Source: Vasconcelosia minhoensis LEGE 07310 (GTDB lineage Bacteria > Cyanobacteriota > Cyanobacteriia > Phormidesmidales > Phormidesmidaceae). From it: a stretch of DNA of 64,000 nucleotides. The stretch is taken from the NCBI RefSeq assembly GCF_015207255.1, contig NZ_JADEXG010000018.1:1-64000 (forward strand), read 5' to 3'. Position 1 is the first letter of the stretch; every line of letters starts with the position of its first letter. Below the pieces are notes generated by a model. The model had not been told where the DNA came from and made no database searches. It worked only from the letters and a program-made list of their open reading frames with translations. Made by a program: the position numbers and the translations under genes. This document shows, piece by piece, positions 54,434 to 63,465 of the stretch.

Positions 54434-56794
54434 TTAATTCGGTGACTGCCGCAGCTGAGCATAGGCGACGCTCCCTCCCATATTGGCGACGACCGCGATC
54501 GCGGGTGACACCCAGGGCAGCCAGTAGCCCGAACGCACCAGCAGCAGCCAGCACAGCCCAAACAGAGTCAGTTCAATCGCCAAACCCGCTAGCAGCAGCC
54601 TGCCCCAGGAAAAATTGGCGGCGACCTGAACGCCCGCGACTCCGCCCACGGCAGCCCACCCTAAGATCCACAAAATCTCGGCCCATTCCGGCCAGGATTG
54701 GATTAAAGGGCGGTCATCTAGGACGGCGCTGAGCAGCTGACTCACCATCTGCGCCTGCATGAAGACGCCTGCCGTTTCCTGCTGGCCCGCCGACCCCGTG
54801 CGGTAAGGTGTGGGCCAGTAGTCTCCGAAGCTTCTAGCGGTAGTGCCGATTAAGACAATGCGATCGCGCACCGCCTCAGCATTCACCCGGCCCGCCAGCA
54901 CATCGCTTAGGGAAACCTGCTCGGCAATCTGGCTGGGAGCGGCTAGCCTGCGGTAGTTCAGCATCACCTGATGGCCCCGGGCGTCGATGCCCTGATAGCC
55001 GCCGAAGTCAGCTTCCAATGGATTAAGGAGCACCGCTCCCAGCTGCAAACCGCGATCGCTGGCAACAGGCGCTATCCCTTCCTCAGCCAGATATCGCATG
55101 GCCAGTAGAGTACTTAAGGCGTAGGACGCCTGGCAGGGTGAGGCGGGGGCAGGCGAGAGCGCCAGCAGATGGCGGCGAACAACGCCATCGGGATCGGTAA
55201 CAAAATCGCTAAAGCCGACCCGATTTTCCGGCAGCTCGGCCGGTGGGGCAATGCCTGGCATGTCGCTATCCGCATCGCTGGACTTGCAGATGGCCAGCAG
55301 CCGATCGGTGGTCTGAAGCTGCTGCACCAGCTGGGGCTGGCTCACCGGAAAGTCATGATAAATATCGAGACCAATTACTCGCGGCTCCATCGGCTCTAGC
55401 TTTTGCAACAGCGCCGATAGCGCCGCATCGGACAAAGACCCGCGCCTTTGCTCGGCATCCTGAGCCTGAACATCGGCTTCCGACAGGGTAATCACCAAGA
55501 GTCGGTGATCTGGCAGTTCGCGGGGTCGTAGCCGCATCAGCCAATCCAGACCGCGCAGCTCCCAGCCTTGTAGTCCGCCCGACTGGCTCAGGCCTAGAAC
55601 GGCGAGACCAGTCATCAAGCTGGAGGCAGCCAGCACTTTCCAATTGGGTTTTGATCGCGAAGGCTGGCGGCTGCTGACGGATTGAGTCGTCTCGGTAGGA
55701 ACCCCGCTCAAGGCCGACCAGGTTGGCGGCAGCTCCGCCGGATTTTGGCAAATCATCGGCAACCAAGTCGCGCAAGGATAGCGGTCTTCCAATCCCTGAA
55801 GTTTTTCTCGGGCTTCGCGCACCGCTAGATAAAACGTCTGGCCCCGGGCGAAGGCTTCTAGAAAGGATTTGAGAAACTCGTGGGCCACCCGGTCAGGAAC
55901 CGGCTCTCGCATCACCAAGACCTGGGGAATACCCAGGTCTGACAGCGCCTGGGCTAAACCCAACCCATCGCAGGAGTTGAACAGGGCAATCTTCAGCCCG
56001 CGCTCAAGCGACTTGCGCAGCGCATGTTTGAGTTCAGGGATGGACAAGCTGTCGGTGGGATTCAGGTAGAGCCGACCCGTAGTTTCGGTTTGCGAATGGG
56101 TTTGGCTGAGGCTATGTCCGGCAAAAAAGAGAATATCCCACCCTTTTGGGTCCCACAGGCGCTCGTTTAGCTGCCGACGGCTGGGCTCGACTAGAAACTG
56201 AACGTCCGCATGAGGCAAATGGTTGAGCAGGGCCTGGTCAGTCTGCACGTCTATCCCCTGGCTGTGGCCGAGGATGGCCAAAATTCTCACCTGCTGGCGG
56301 CTGACGGAGGGCTCGCCGACGCCCTCATAGGCCGGGGCGCTGAGGGCAATTTCGGCTTTGGGATAGCGATCGCAGATGGCCCAGGCATGCCACGGCAGAT
56401 GCTGCACCGTCGCTTGCGGCGTCTGCAAAATGATCCGAATCTGATCCTGTTGGGCAAGCTGCTCCAGCAGCTTATCGCGCAGCGGCTGGAAGCCGTCTGC
56501 ACTGAGCCAGTGATTGAGCTGTTGACTAAATTCTTGAGCAACCTCGAAGCAGTCTTCGACTTTAGACACGTTTGTCGCAAAGCCACTCGCTATGCTCTCC
56601 AGCCGATAGGGCACCCCCAGTCGGCGATAGGCGATCTGCCAGCGCTGATAGATGTGCGCTAACTCGGGCGCTGGGGGCAAAAAACCGGTCAGCTCTACGC
56701 TGGGCCGCTGACCATCCTCCCCGATCTGGAGAATGACTGAAAGGCCCGCTTCCAGGCTGCCGTCGCCTAGTTTTAGGGTAACCAGCTTTTCCAT
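54434..56794 (-). CDS. CHAT protease-like and CHASE2 sensor membrane protein
   Basis: 786 residues. The N-terminal ~370 form a CHAT (HetF-associated caspase-like) domain with the dyad His227 (FFAGHS) and Cys275 (LFNSCDG). A transmembrane helix near residue 395 leads to a periplasmic CHASE2 domain (MRLRPRELPDHRLLVITLSEADV, GLDIYHDFPV, RIVLIGTTARSFGDYWPTPY). Three C-terminal membrane helices close it. A sensed extracellular signal could thus switch a cytoplasmic protease. It sits between DUF1822 and DUF928 genes. Confidence 0.87.
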   Translation of the reverse strand: MEKLVTLKLGDGSLEAGLSVILQIGEDGQRPSVELTGFLPPAPELAHIYQRWQIAYRRLGVPYRLESIASGFATNVSKVEDCFEVAQEFSQQLNHWLSADGFQPLRDKLLEQLAQQDQIRIILQTPQATVQHLPWHAWAICDRYPKAEIALSAPAYEGVGEPSVSRQQVRILAILGHSQGIDVQTDQALLNHLPHADVQFLVEPSRRQLNERLWDPKGWDILFFAGHSLSQTHSQTETTGRLYLNPTDSLSIPELKHALRKSLERGLKIALFNSCDGLGLAQALSDLGIPQVLVMREPVPDRVAHEFLKSFLEAFARGQTFYLAVREAREKLQGLEDRYPCATWLPMICQNPAELPPTWSALSGVPTETTQSVSSRQPSRSKPNWKVLAASSLMTGLAVLGLSQSGGLQGWELRGLDWLMRLRPRELPDHRLLVITLSEADVQAQDAEQRRGSLSDAALSALLQKLEPMEPRVIGLDIYHDFPVSQPQLVQQLQTTDRLLAICKSSDADSDMPGIAPPAELPENRVGFSDFVTDPDGVVRRHLLALSPAPASPCQASYALSTLLAMRYLAEEGIAPVASDRGLQLGAVLLNPLEADFGGYQGIDARGHQVMLNYRRLAAPSQIAEQVSLSDVLAGRVNAEAVRDRIVLIGTTARSFGDYWPTPYRTGSAGQQETAGVFMQAQMVSQLLSAVLDDRPLIQSWPEWAEILWILGWAAVGGVAGVQVAANFSWGRLLLAGLAIELTLFGLCWLLLVRSGYWLPWVSPAIAVVANMGGSVAYAQLRQSPN

Positions 56795-56808
56795 GCTTGC
56801 CTAAGCCA

Positions 56809-57810
56809 TCAAATCACAAATTCTTCTAGATAGCGGGCATCTTCCAGCGTAATTCGGATCCTAAAGCGCTCACCCGGCTTGCCGCTAAATCGAAGCTGAA
56901 TATAGTTGTCGGCCTGCCGCGACTGGGCCTGCATAAAGACCGCGTCTGACGGTTCCAATATAGCCAGCTCCAGCCCCGAGGGCAGGTAGGGTTGCCCGGC
57001 CGCTGGGTGCACCTGTAGACCAATATAGGTCTGCTCGGAGGCTTCTGGCTGTAAGTTGACCAGCAGCACAACTTGCCGAAGTCCGAGCTGCACCGCTAAG
57101 TCAATTAGCTTGGCGCGTCTAATCCTGCTAGGGGTGAGCTCAGGCGTCGTTCCTTCGTCGATACCGACGCGCCTAAAGCTCACCGCCGGGGCCATACGGT
57201 CGGGATTCAGTACCGATTCCACCGCCTGCCAGCTGGTTTCAAAGGTATCGTTGAGCCACTGGCTCAGATTTACGGCCGCTTCGACGGCCCCTGCGGCCAG
57301 GCCATCCAGCGCGGGGAGCAGACTCGCCTGCCTCAGGGTATACAGATGATCGAGCAGGTCTTCGAGCGGCAGCAGCTTGGCGATCGGCAGCTCTTCCGTC
57401 GTGACGGCAGGGGTAAAACCTATCAGCTGTGCAGACTGCAGAGCATCATCGATTTCGACAACGACGTACCCCACTCGGCAGTCCCACACCTCGGGCGGAA
57501 CAAAGCAGGTTTGCGCTTCAGACCTGACCGGGCGACATTCTAGCCGCCCAATCTCCGGCAGGACCAAATCGGCCACATTGGCCATAACCTGCACCACCGG
57601 ATTCCAGCTGTCGCTGTGATCAAGCTCGGTAGGAATGTCCATCATCTGACAGTAGTCATTCACCACCCAGACAGCCAGCGTATTCAGCTGTACCTGTTTT
57701 GCCTTTTCAGGCGTTGACTGGATCTCTGAAAACCGCTGGGCGATTTGGCGAGCTTGCTCGGTAATAGGTAGCCGAAGCCCTAGGTTTTTAATTTCTAACG
57801 GGGTGCTCAT
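56809..57810 (-). CDS. DUF1822 family protein
   Basis: A cyanobacterial family with no known activity. The start (LGLRLPITEQARQIAQRFS) and the central NDYCQMMDIPTELDHSDSWNP are typical, and the C-terminus LRQVVLLVNLQPEASEQTYIGLQVHPA to GERFRIRITLEDARYLEEFVI completes the domain. ATG 57810 follows CAGGAGAAATC, a good ribosome site. It lies between the sigma-factor-like gene (38 bases) and the CHAT-CHASE2 gene (14 bases), so the string is one operon. Confidence 0.88.
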   Translation of the reverse strand: MSTPLEIKNLGLRLPITEQARQIAQRFSEIQSTPEKAKQVQLNTLAVWVVNDYCQMMDIPTELDHSDSWNPVVQVMANVADLVLPEIGRLECRPVRSEAQTCFVPPEVWDCRVGYVVVEIDDALQSAQLIGFTPAVTTEELPIAKLLPLEDLLDHLYTLRQASLLPALDGLAAGAVEAAVNLSQWLNDTFETSWQAVESVLNPDRMAPAVSFRRVGIDEGTTPELTPSRIRRAKLIDLAVQLGLRQVVLLVNLQPEASEQTYIGLQVHPAAGQPYLPSGLELAILEPSDAVFMQAQSRQADNYIQLRFSGKPGERFRIRITLEDARYLEEFVI

Positions 57811-57848
57811 GACTGATTTCTCCTGAATGAGCTGATGTAAGTGGCCAT

Positions 57849-58496
57849 TTATAGATAGCCCTGGGATTTGCCAAACTCGCGCAGTAGGGGCAGACACTGA
57901 CGCTGGTAGAAACTGCTGAGGGTCCCGATGGGAACGCCGAGCTCTGTGGCCAGCACTTTCCACGGCGTTTCTGGGGGCAGCCGCTTCAAGATCAGGAGCT
58001 GACAGGTGATATGGGGATGGTCAGTCAGATGGATGCAGGTGAGCTGATGGTCCGACTCTGCCCAAGCTCTGACGTTTTCAAGCAGAGGGGGGACATCGGG
58101 TCGAGCGGGTAGCATATCAACCGGATCGAGCGGCTGCCCGTCGGCACTGGCCCGGGGACTGCTCGCGACTGTAGCCCGCTGCTTTTGTAGCTCGATGTAG
58201 CCATCCTGTAAGCGACGCTTGAGATAGGCATTGAGCCAGGTCACGACATTGGCCTTCTCAGGATCATAGGCGCGTCCCGTAGTGGCTTCACACAGGTTCC
58301 GGCAGAAATAAACCCAGGTTTGCTGCAGGGCATCCTGGTAATAAGCCGTATTTTCTTTCCAGAGCCGACCGGAAATCAGCCGAATCACCTGGGTGAGCCG
58401 TCTCTGCCGCTGGGGGCTGCCCGCAGGATGACGACAGGCTTCAGCAATCAATGTCTGGACTCGTTCCTGAAGTTCATTCATCAGCGGTTCATCCAT
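57849..58496 (-). CDS. Sigma-70-like factor (ECF-type group)
   Basis: A 215-residue protein. ENTAYYQDALQQTWVYFCRNL is a region-2-like helix set, DPEKANVVTWLNAYLKRRLQDGY the segment before region 4, and PWKVLATELGVPIGTLSSFYQRQCLPLLREF a helix-turn-helix of region 4. It heads the string of DUF1822, CHAT-CHASE2 and DUF928 genes, an arrangement that recurs in cyanobacteria. It may direct RNA polymerase to this or related secretion genes. Confidence 0.8.
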   Translation of the reverse strand: MDEPLMNELQERVQTLIAEACRHPAGSPQRQRRLTQVIRLISGRLWKENTAYYQDALQQTWVYFCRNLCEATTGRAYDPEKANVVTWLNAYLKRRLQDGYIELQKQRATVASSPRASADGQPLDPVDMLPARPDVPPLLENVRAWAESDHQLTCIHLTDHPHITCQLLILKRLPPETPWKVLATELGVPIGTLSSFYQRQCLPLLREFGKSQGYL

Positions 58497-58895
58497 TTAA
58501 CCGAACATGCCTCAGCGGTCTTCATAGACCTATCAGAATCGTTCATCCTTATTATGCAGAATTATGGAGCACAGCCCAACGGGCGGCCAGAAGTTTTGCT
58601 GACTCTATCGAAACATTGTTTTAAGGTAGCCAGGCTAAACCATATTTCTGTGAAGTTACGTAATAACCGCAAAACTCTTGTCGCAATGACTGAAAGGTAA
58701 TCAGAAGCACATCAAGCCTAGATACCAGGAATGTTTTACTTCTGTTCAAGCCACGGCTAAGAGTAGGCACTTGTTATTAACAAAATAATGCATCTTCGCT
58801 GCAATCACTGCGGCGGCGTTTTGTTATAGACCTACCTGGCCTGGTCAAAATCTGCTTTTGAAATTTCTCGCCATCTATTAATTGGAGAACGAACA
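58497..58895. other. Gap, divergent promoter region
   Basis: About 400 AT-rich bases between the sigma-like gene and the RTX protease. TTGGAGA (about 58879-58885) serves the protease ATG. No gene or strong repeat was recognised. Confidence 0.4.
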
Positions 58896-60848
58896 ATGGC
58901 TTACGGATTTGGCACGAGCACAGTTGGTAATACCTCGACAGGCGACAACAACGTGGATGGACTGATCGCTGATAGGCGCTGGACATCTAGAAACGTAACT
59001 TTTAGCTTTACCAGCAACTTTCGCAACGATTACGAAGATGAGACTGGCTATCCCAACAGTGGGACTCATGCATCCAGCTTTTCTACGCTCAATACTATCC
59101 AGCGATCAGTTACGCGCAAGTGGATGGATATGTACGAAAGCGTATCAGGTCTCAATCTAATTGAACTCACTGGAGCCTCTGATCGCGATGCGACTATTCG
59201 CATGGCTGAATCAAGCCACCCTGGCACGGCTTACGCCTATCTTCCAGGGAGTTCTTATGTATCCGGTGATATATGGTTCAATCGAACAAGCTATAACAGT
59301 CCAACTATGGGCAGCTATGCCTATCATACCTTCGGTCATGAAATTGGTCATGCCCTAGGACTAGAGCACGGACACGAAACGGGTGGAATACGAAACGTTG
59401 CGATGAATTCCAATCGCGATTCAATGGAATTCTCGATTATGACCTATCGCTCTTATGTCGGAGATCCGCTCTCCGGTGGTTACTCGAATGAGGCATGGGG
59501 ATACGCACAGTCTCTAATGATGTATGACATCAGAGCCATCCAGCAGATGTATGGTGCTAATTTTGGCCATAATGCGACTGGCACAACATACACGTTCTCA
59601 ACCACAACTGGAGAAATGTCTGTCAATGGAGTTGGTCAAGGCACTCCAGGAGGCAATAATATCTTCCGCACGATTTGGGATGGCAACGGCATTGATACCT
59701 ATAACTTCTCAAACTACAACACAAATCTCAGGGTTAACCTCGCGCCCGGGGGCTGGAGTGACCTCGACGTCGGCGGGAACACCCAGCGGGCCTACCTCGG
59801 AAACGGTAACTATGCCCGAGGCCACCTATTCAATGCGCTACAGTTCAACGGCGATACGCGATCGCTGATCGAAAATGCCTACGGCGGCTCGGGGAATGAT
59901 CGCATCTATGGCAACAGTGCCAATAACTATCTACGTGGCAACGATGGCAATGACTATCTCTATGGATATGACGGCAACGACAGCCTCAACGGCGGCTCTG
60001 GTAGCGACTACCTCAGTGGCGGCACGGGCAACGACTATCTCTATGGATATGACGGCAACGACAGCCTCTATGGCGGTTCGAGCGAGGACTACCTCAGTGG
60101 TGGTAACGGCAATGACACTTTGAGGGGCGAATCTGGCGGCGATCGCATTTACGGCGGCGCTGGTAATGACTGGATTGACGGGGGCTATGGCCTCGACCGA
60201 ATGGATGGCGGCTCCGGTATCGATACGTTAGACGTACGGTTCTGGAGCGGCATCTACGAGCTAGACATGAACACAGGCGAAACCAACTTCGCAGGTGAAA
60301 CCGCGACGAATTTTGAAAACGTCTACACGGGCGCTGGCAATGACAAAATTACGGGAACCTCAGGCGCTAACTCTATCAATACGGGTGCCGGTAATGACAC
60401 CTTATACGGCGAGAATGGCAATGATACCCTCACTGGCGGTAAGGGCAATGACTACCTGGTCGGCGGACTGGGTGACGACTACCTGAACGGGACGGACTAC
60501 TCTGCTCAGGGTACCGGCGAACGGGATATCCTTCGCAGCGGTAGCTTTGGCGATCGGGATATCTTTGTCCTAGGCGAACGAAAGGGCGGCGGTCGCGTCT
60601 TCTACAATGACAACGGCAATAGCGATTATGCCTTGATTAAAGACTTTGACGTCCACAATTTTGTCGGCGACGTCGCCGACAAAATTCAGTTGCTGGGCAG
60701 CTCGTCATCTTACTCTATAGCTGATGTGTCAGTAAATGGCGTCCTAGGTGCTGGCATCAATTTCTTTGGCGACCTGATTGGTATCGTCCAAGATTTCAGT
60801 GCTTCTAGCCTGAACCTGTCTGACTCGAAGCAGTTTATCTACGTCTAG
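58896..60848 (+). CDS. Serralysin-like RTX metalloprotease
   Basis: An extracellular M10 protease of 650 residues. The zinc site HEIGHALGLEH (His148, Glu149, His152, His158) and the Met-turn SIMTYRSY are complete. GGxGxDxLx calcium-binding RTX repeats fill about residues 330-530, including a duplicated block (GNDYLYGYDGNDSL at two places). There is no signal peptide, as expected for type I secretion. The C-terminal ~110 residues resemble the secretion end of cyanobacterial RTX proteins. No secretion genes are nearby. Confidence 0.92.
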   Translation: MAYGFGTSTVGNTSTGDNNVDGLIADRRWTSRNVTFSFTSNFRNDYEDETGYPNSGTHASSFSTLNTIQRSVTRKWMDMYESVSGLNLIELTGASDRDATIRMAESSHPGTAYAYLPGSSYVSGDIWFNRTSYNSPTMGSYAYHTFGHEIGHALGLEHGHETGGIRNVAMNSNRDSMEFSIMTYRSYVGDPLSGGYSNEAWGYAQSLMMYDIRAIQQMYGANFGHNATGTTYTFSTTTGEMSVNGVGQGTPGGNNIFRTIWDGNGIDTYNFSNYNTNLRVNLAPGGWSDLDVGGNTQRAYLGNGNYARGHLFNALQFNGDTRSLIENAYGGSGNDRIYGNSANNYLRGNDGNDYLYGYDGNDSLNGGSGSDYLSGGTGNDYLYGYDGNDSLYGGSSEDYLSGGNGNDTLRGESGGDRIYGGAGNDWIDGGYGLDRMDGGSGIDTLDVRFWSGIYELDMNTGETNFAGETATNFENVYTGAGNDKITGTSGANSINTGAGNDTLYGENGNDTLTGGKGNDYLVGGLGDDYLNGTDYSAQGTGERDILRSGSFGDRDIFVLGERKGGGRVFYNDNGNSDYALIKDFDVHNFVGDVADKIQLLGSSSSYSIADVSVNGVLGAGINFFGDLIGIVQDFSASSLNLSDSKQFIYV

Positions 60849-60872
60849 TGGCCGTCGCTTAGCGGTTAATCT

Positions 60873-60908
60873 GACGCCCAGTACTGCCAACGTGCTGGGC
60901 GTCTTTTT
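60873..60908 (+). terminator. Intrinsic terminator after the RTX protease
   Basis: GACGCCCAGTA pairs with TGCTGGGCGTC (one G-U) across a short loop and is followed by TTTTT at 60904-60908. It ends the protease transcript 25 bases after the stop. Confidence 0.85.
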
Positions 60909-61101
60909 CCAGTTACTAGCGCTGCGGCAGAGAAAAGACTAGATACTTGCGATCGCACCTCCGCGTTGCCCAAGCCACTGCCGCTTGACCACCCGTCTGC
61001 CAATTGACTCATACCGCTGTACTGCGATTTTGGGGGTGAGATAAGATTGACATATCTACTCAAAACTGGACTCAATTAACCTCAGGCTGGAGGATGGGAC
61101 A

Positions 61102-61245
61102 ATGCATCTAGACCAAATCGTTTCCTGCGACTCGCAGGTGATAAATGGATCGCTGTTTATTGCGGGAACGCCTGTTCCAGCTAAGATTCTTATACAGCAC
61201 TTGACAGCAGGAGACTCATTAGATATTCTTACTGTGGCTTTCTAA
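61102..61245 (+). pseudogene. DUF433-like antitoxin fragment
   Basis: 47 residues: MHLDQIVSCDSQVINGSLFI, then AGTPVPAKILIQHLTAGDS. The family pattern is G-x-P-x-x-x-G-T-R-I-P followed by a helical second half of about 30 residues, which is missing here. A GGAGG site (61089-61093) precedes the ATG, so expression is possible. It is probably a C-terminally truncated copy. Confidence 0.5.
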
Positions 61246-62199
61246 TTGTTACATTCGAACAGACAGTTTCTTTTCTGAAGATGACTGTCAAAGAGGCAGA
61301 AGTCAATTTTAAGCTCGGGAACCGCAATATGGGCAAGGAAGGCTGAGACGGAAGGCGTGATCGCACCCCCTCCACAACCCACCCACTCTAGCTCAGGAAA
61401 TCCTCACATTAATCGTCGGTAGGCATTGCCATAGAAATTTCTAACTAAACCTGCCACCCATAGCTATACTATGTCGCTTCTGAATGTGTCCAAGATTTTT
61501 AAGATAGGTGTCGGTTTAGCTAGCGAGTCAAACTCCTCGGCAGCGTCTAGGGAGCCTCGAGATTGATGTGGGCTCGATCGCAAAACTGCTGTAATCGGTT
61601 AGATAAAAAACATAACTTCAGCAATGCTGACAAGTTTAGAATCTGTGCATAAAAGTTCAGACGCTGTCCGATATATAATTGTGCACTTCATCGATATAGA
61701 TACCTTAGATGTTTAGGGCATATAAGGCAACGGATACGAAAGCCCCAAAAAATTAGCAATCAATTCTTTAGTTAAAAATCAACTAACTTTTTAAGTTTTT
61801 TTAATAATATTCTCGCTTTCTTGCTTTTTCTCGCCTTAGTATGCGAACTTATGTTTAGTAGTGGCAGATGTAAATTATCCTTTTCCTTTTACTGGTTTTC
61901 AGCTCGGGAGTAGGACATAAGTTTTAAAGGAAAAATTATTTTACTTAATGCATCTATAGCTATTTAGTAATCATCTTGATATTATCCTTCAATATCTGAT
62001 GCGGGCTTATTTAGAATCAAGACAGTCAGCGTCTTACTTTTTAGAACAATGAAAAATGACAGCTCAAACATAATGCTTCCCATAGTAGAACGTCAATGGC
62101 ATTTTAGCTTCTCAACAGCCTAACCCCTCAAAATGCAATAGTGTTTTGGCGGGTAGAATTTGCTTTAAAGAATTAGAATCTTGAAGATTTAGAAAAGGA
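61246..62199. other. AT-rich intergenic region
   Basis: About 950 bases, distinctly richer in A and T than the rest of the window, with no credible gene. It and the following gene look like DNA of different origin from the GC-rich neighbours. Confidence 0.5.
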
Positions 62200-63465
62200 A
62201 TGATTGTCGTGGTTTTTGTAGCTCGCTGTATACTGATATTGGTTTTTTCATTGGTGTCCTTGACGCTTGCTCAGCTACCTGCTCATGCACAATTTATCGA
62301 TTTTTCAGAGAGTGGCTGGATTGAGACATGTTTACAAAATTCAAGTGATCCTATATGTGACCCACAACTTTTGAGTATTGGAGGCGCTGCTAATGATAAT
62401 CCCCTCATTATAGTAGAACCTGAATCAGTCGATCGAAACCTATTTGTAAAAGGCTTAAAAGGTGCTTCTACTGACCCTAGAGATATTAAACAGCTGGTAG
62501 AGGACGCTGTAGCAGTTTGGAAAGCCGCTTACAAAGATGAAAGCTTTCCCGAGCTTAACCTACATGTAGGCTGGGCTAATTTCGGAATTGTAGAAAGAAA
62601 TGCGGAAATCGAAAGAATCGCAAGGGTTTTGGACAAGTTTTCCAAGCAAGATGAACAACTTTCACTTAATAGAGAACTTTCAAGGGAATCATATTTTAGG
62701 GGGAGCTATCTCGAAAACAAAAACTCTAGGGATCTGTCTGGTTTAACAGACGCCACAAAAAACCGGAGATTGTCTAACAATTTAGACAACGGAAAGCCTT
62801 CACTATCTGACAAACAATCGCCTGATTGCAACGAAAAGCAGCCTATTGATACTCTAAATCTAATTTACAGAGATATTGTCAACGAGCGTGGTTCTTCAGG
62901 AGATGCAATTGCCCTGCATATTTGCGGAGCACCTTCAGAACCCAGCATATCGCCATCAGAGGACTGCACTAATACAGATCGCAAAGAAGCAACCATACTA
63001 TTTAATAGCGAAATTTTGAAGGTTAAAGATTCTGAAGGAAATGAATTGGGCTCAGTTAAATACTTTCTAGATTCTAACCCCTTTGATTCATCAACCTTCG
63101 GCCCATTGACAGAGATTAAAGAACCTAATTTCATACAAAGATCTGACTTCAAAATTCCATTTACCATTGACCTCTTCTCTGTAGCACTCCATGAAGTTGG
63201 GCATGCACTTGGTTACTCCCAAATAAATAATAAGATTACTCCTCCTGGACATATTGACAATTCTTATTTACCTCATGTTCTCAACCAGTATCTGCCTTTT
63301 TCTACGCGAAAGTGCCCATCAAAGACGGACGTTAAAAGCGTTGCATCTGTTGGCTCATATATACCTGGAGCACCTGCTTACGTATTAGCCAATCCCGATA
63401 ATCCAGAACCCTGTTCGAACAATCCTACAAGACTATCGTTCCCTACTACGGTTACCTCCTATTGA
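62200..63465 (+). CDS. Secreted metzincin-like protein with an altered zinc site
   Basis: A signal peptide (ARCILILVFSLVSLTLAQL, cleavage near AHA-QF) precedes a 421-residue protein. HEVGHALGYSQ at residues 331-341 is an HExxHxxGxxH site in which the third His is Gln, and no clear Met-turn follows. DAVAVWKAAYKDE near residue 105 resembles the N-terminal matrixin helix; a long low-complexity insert lies between. Zinc binding may be weak. The ATG at 62200 sits almost on AAAAGGA; a GTG at 62209 has better spacing. Codon use is AT-rich, unlike the neighbours. Confidence 0.7.
   Translation: MIVVVFVARCILILVFSLVSLTLAQLPAHAQFIDFSESGWIETCLQNSSDPICDPQLLSIGGAANDNPLIIVEPESVDRNLFVKGLKGASTDPRDIKQLVEDAVAVWKAAYKDESFPELNLHVGWANFGIVERNAEIERIARVLDKFSKQDEQLSLNRELSRESYFRGSYLENKNSRDLSGLTDATKNRRLSNNLDNGKPSLSDKQSPDCNEKQPIDTLNLIYRDIVNERGSSGDAIALHICGAPSEPSISPSEDCTNTDRKEATILFNSEILKVKDSEGNELGSVKYFLDSNPFDSSTFGPLTEIKEPNFIQRSDFKIPFTIDLFSVALHEVGHALGYSQINNKITPPGHIDNSYLPHVLNQYLPFSTRKCPSKTDVKSVASVGSYIPGAPAYVLANPDNPEPCSNNPTRLSFPTTVTSY

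Noticed and set aside
59880-60480. Tandem repeats resembling a CRISPR array
   Set aside because: They encode in-frame GGxGxDxL calcium-binding repeats of the RTX protease, with no spacers and no cas genes. No CRISPR array was seen in the window.
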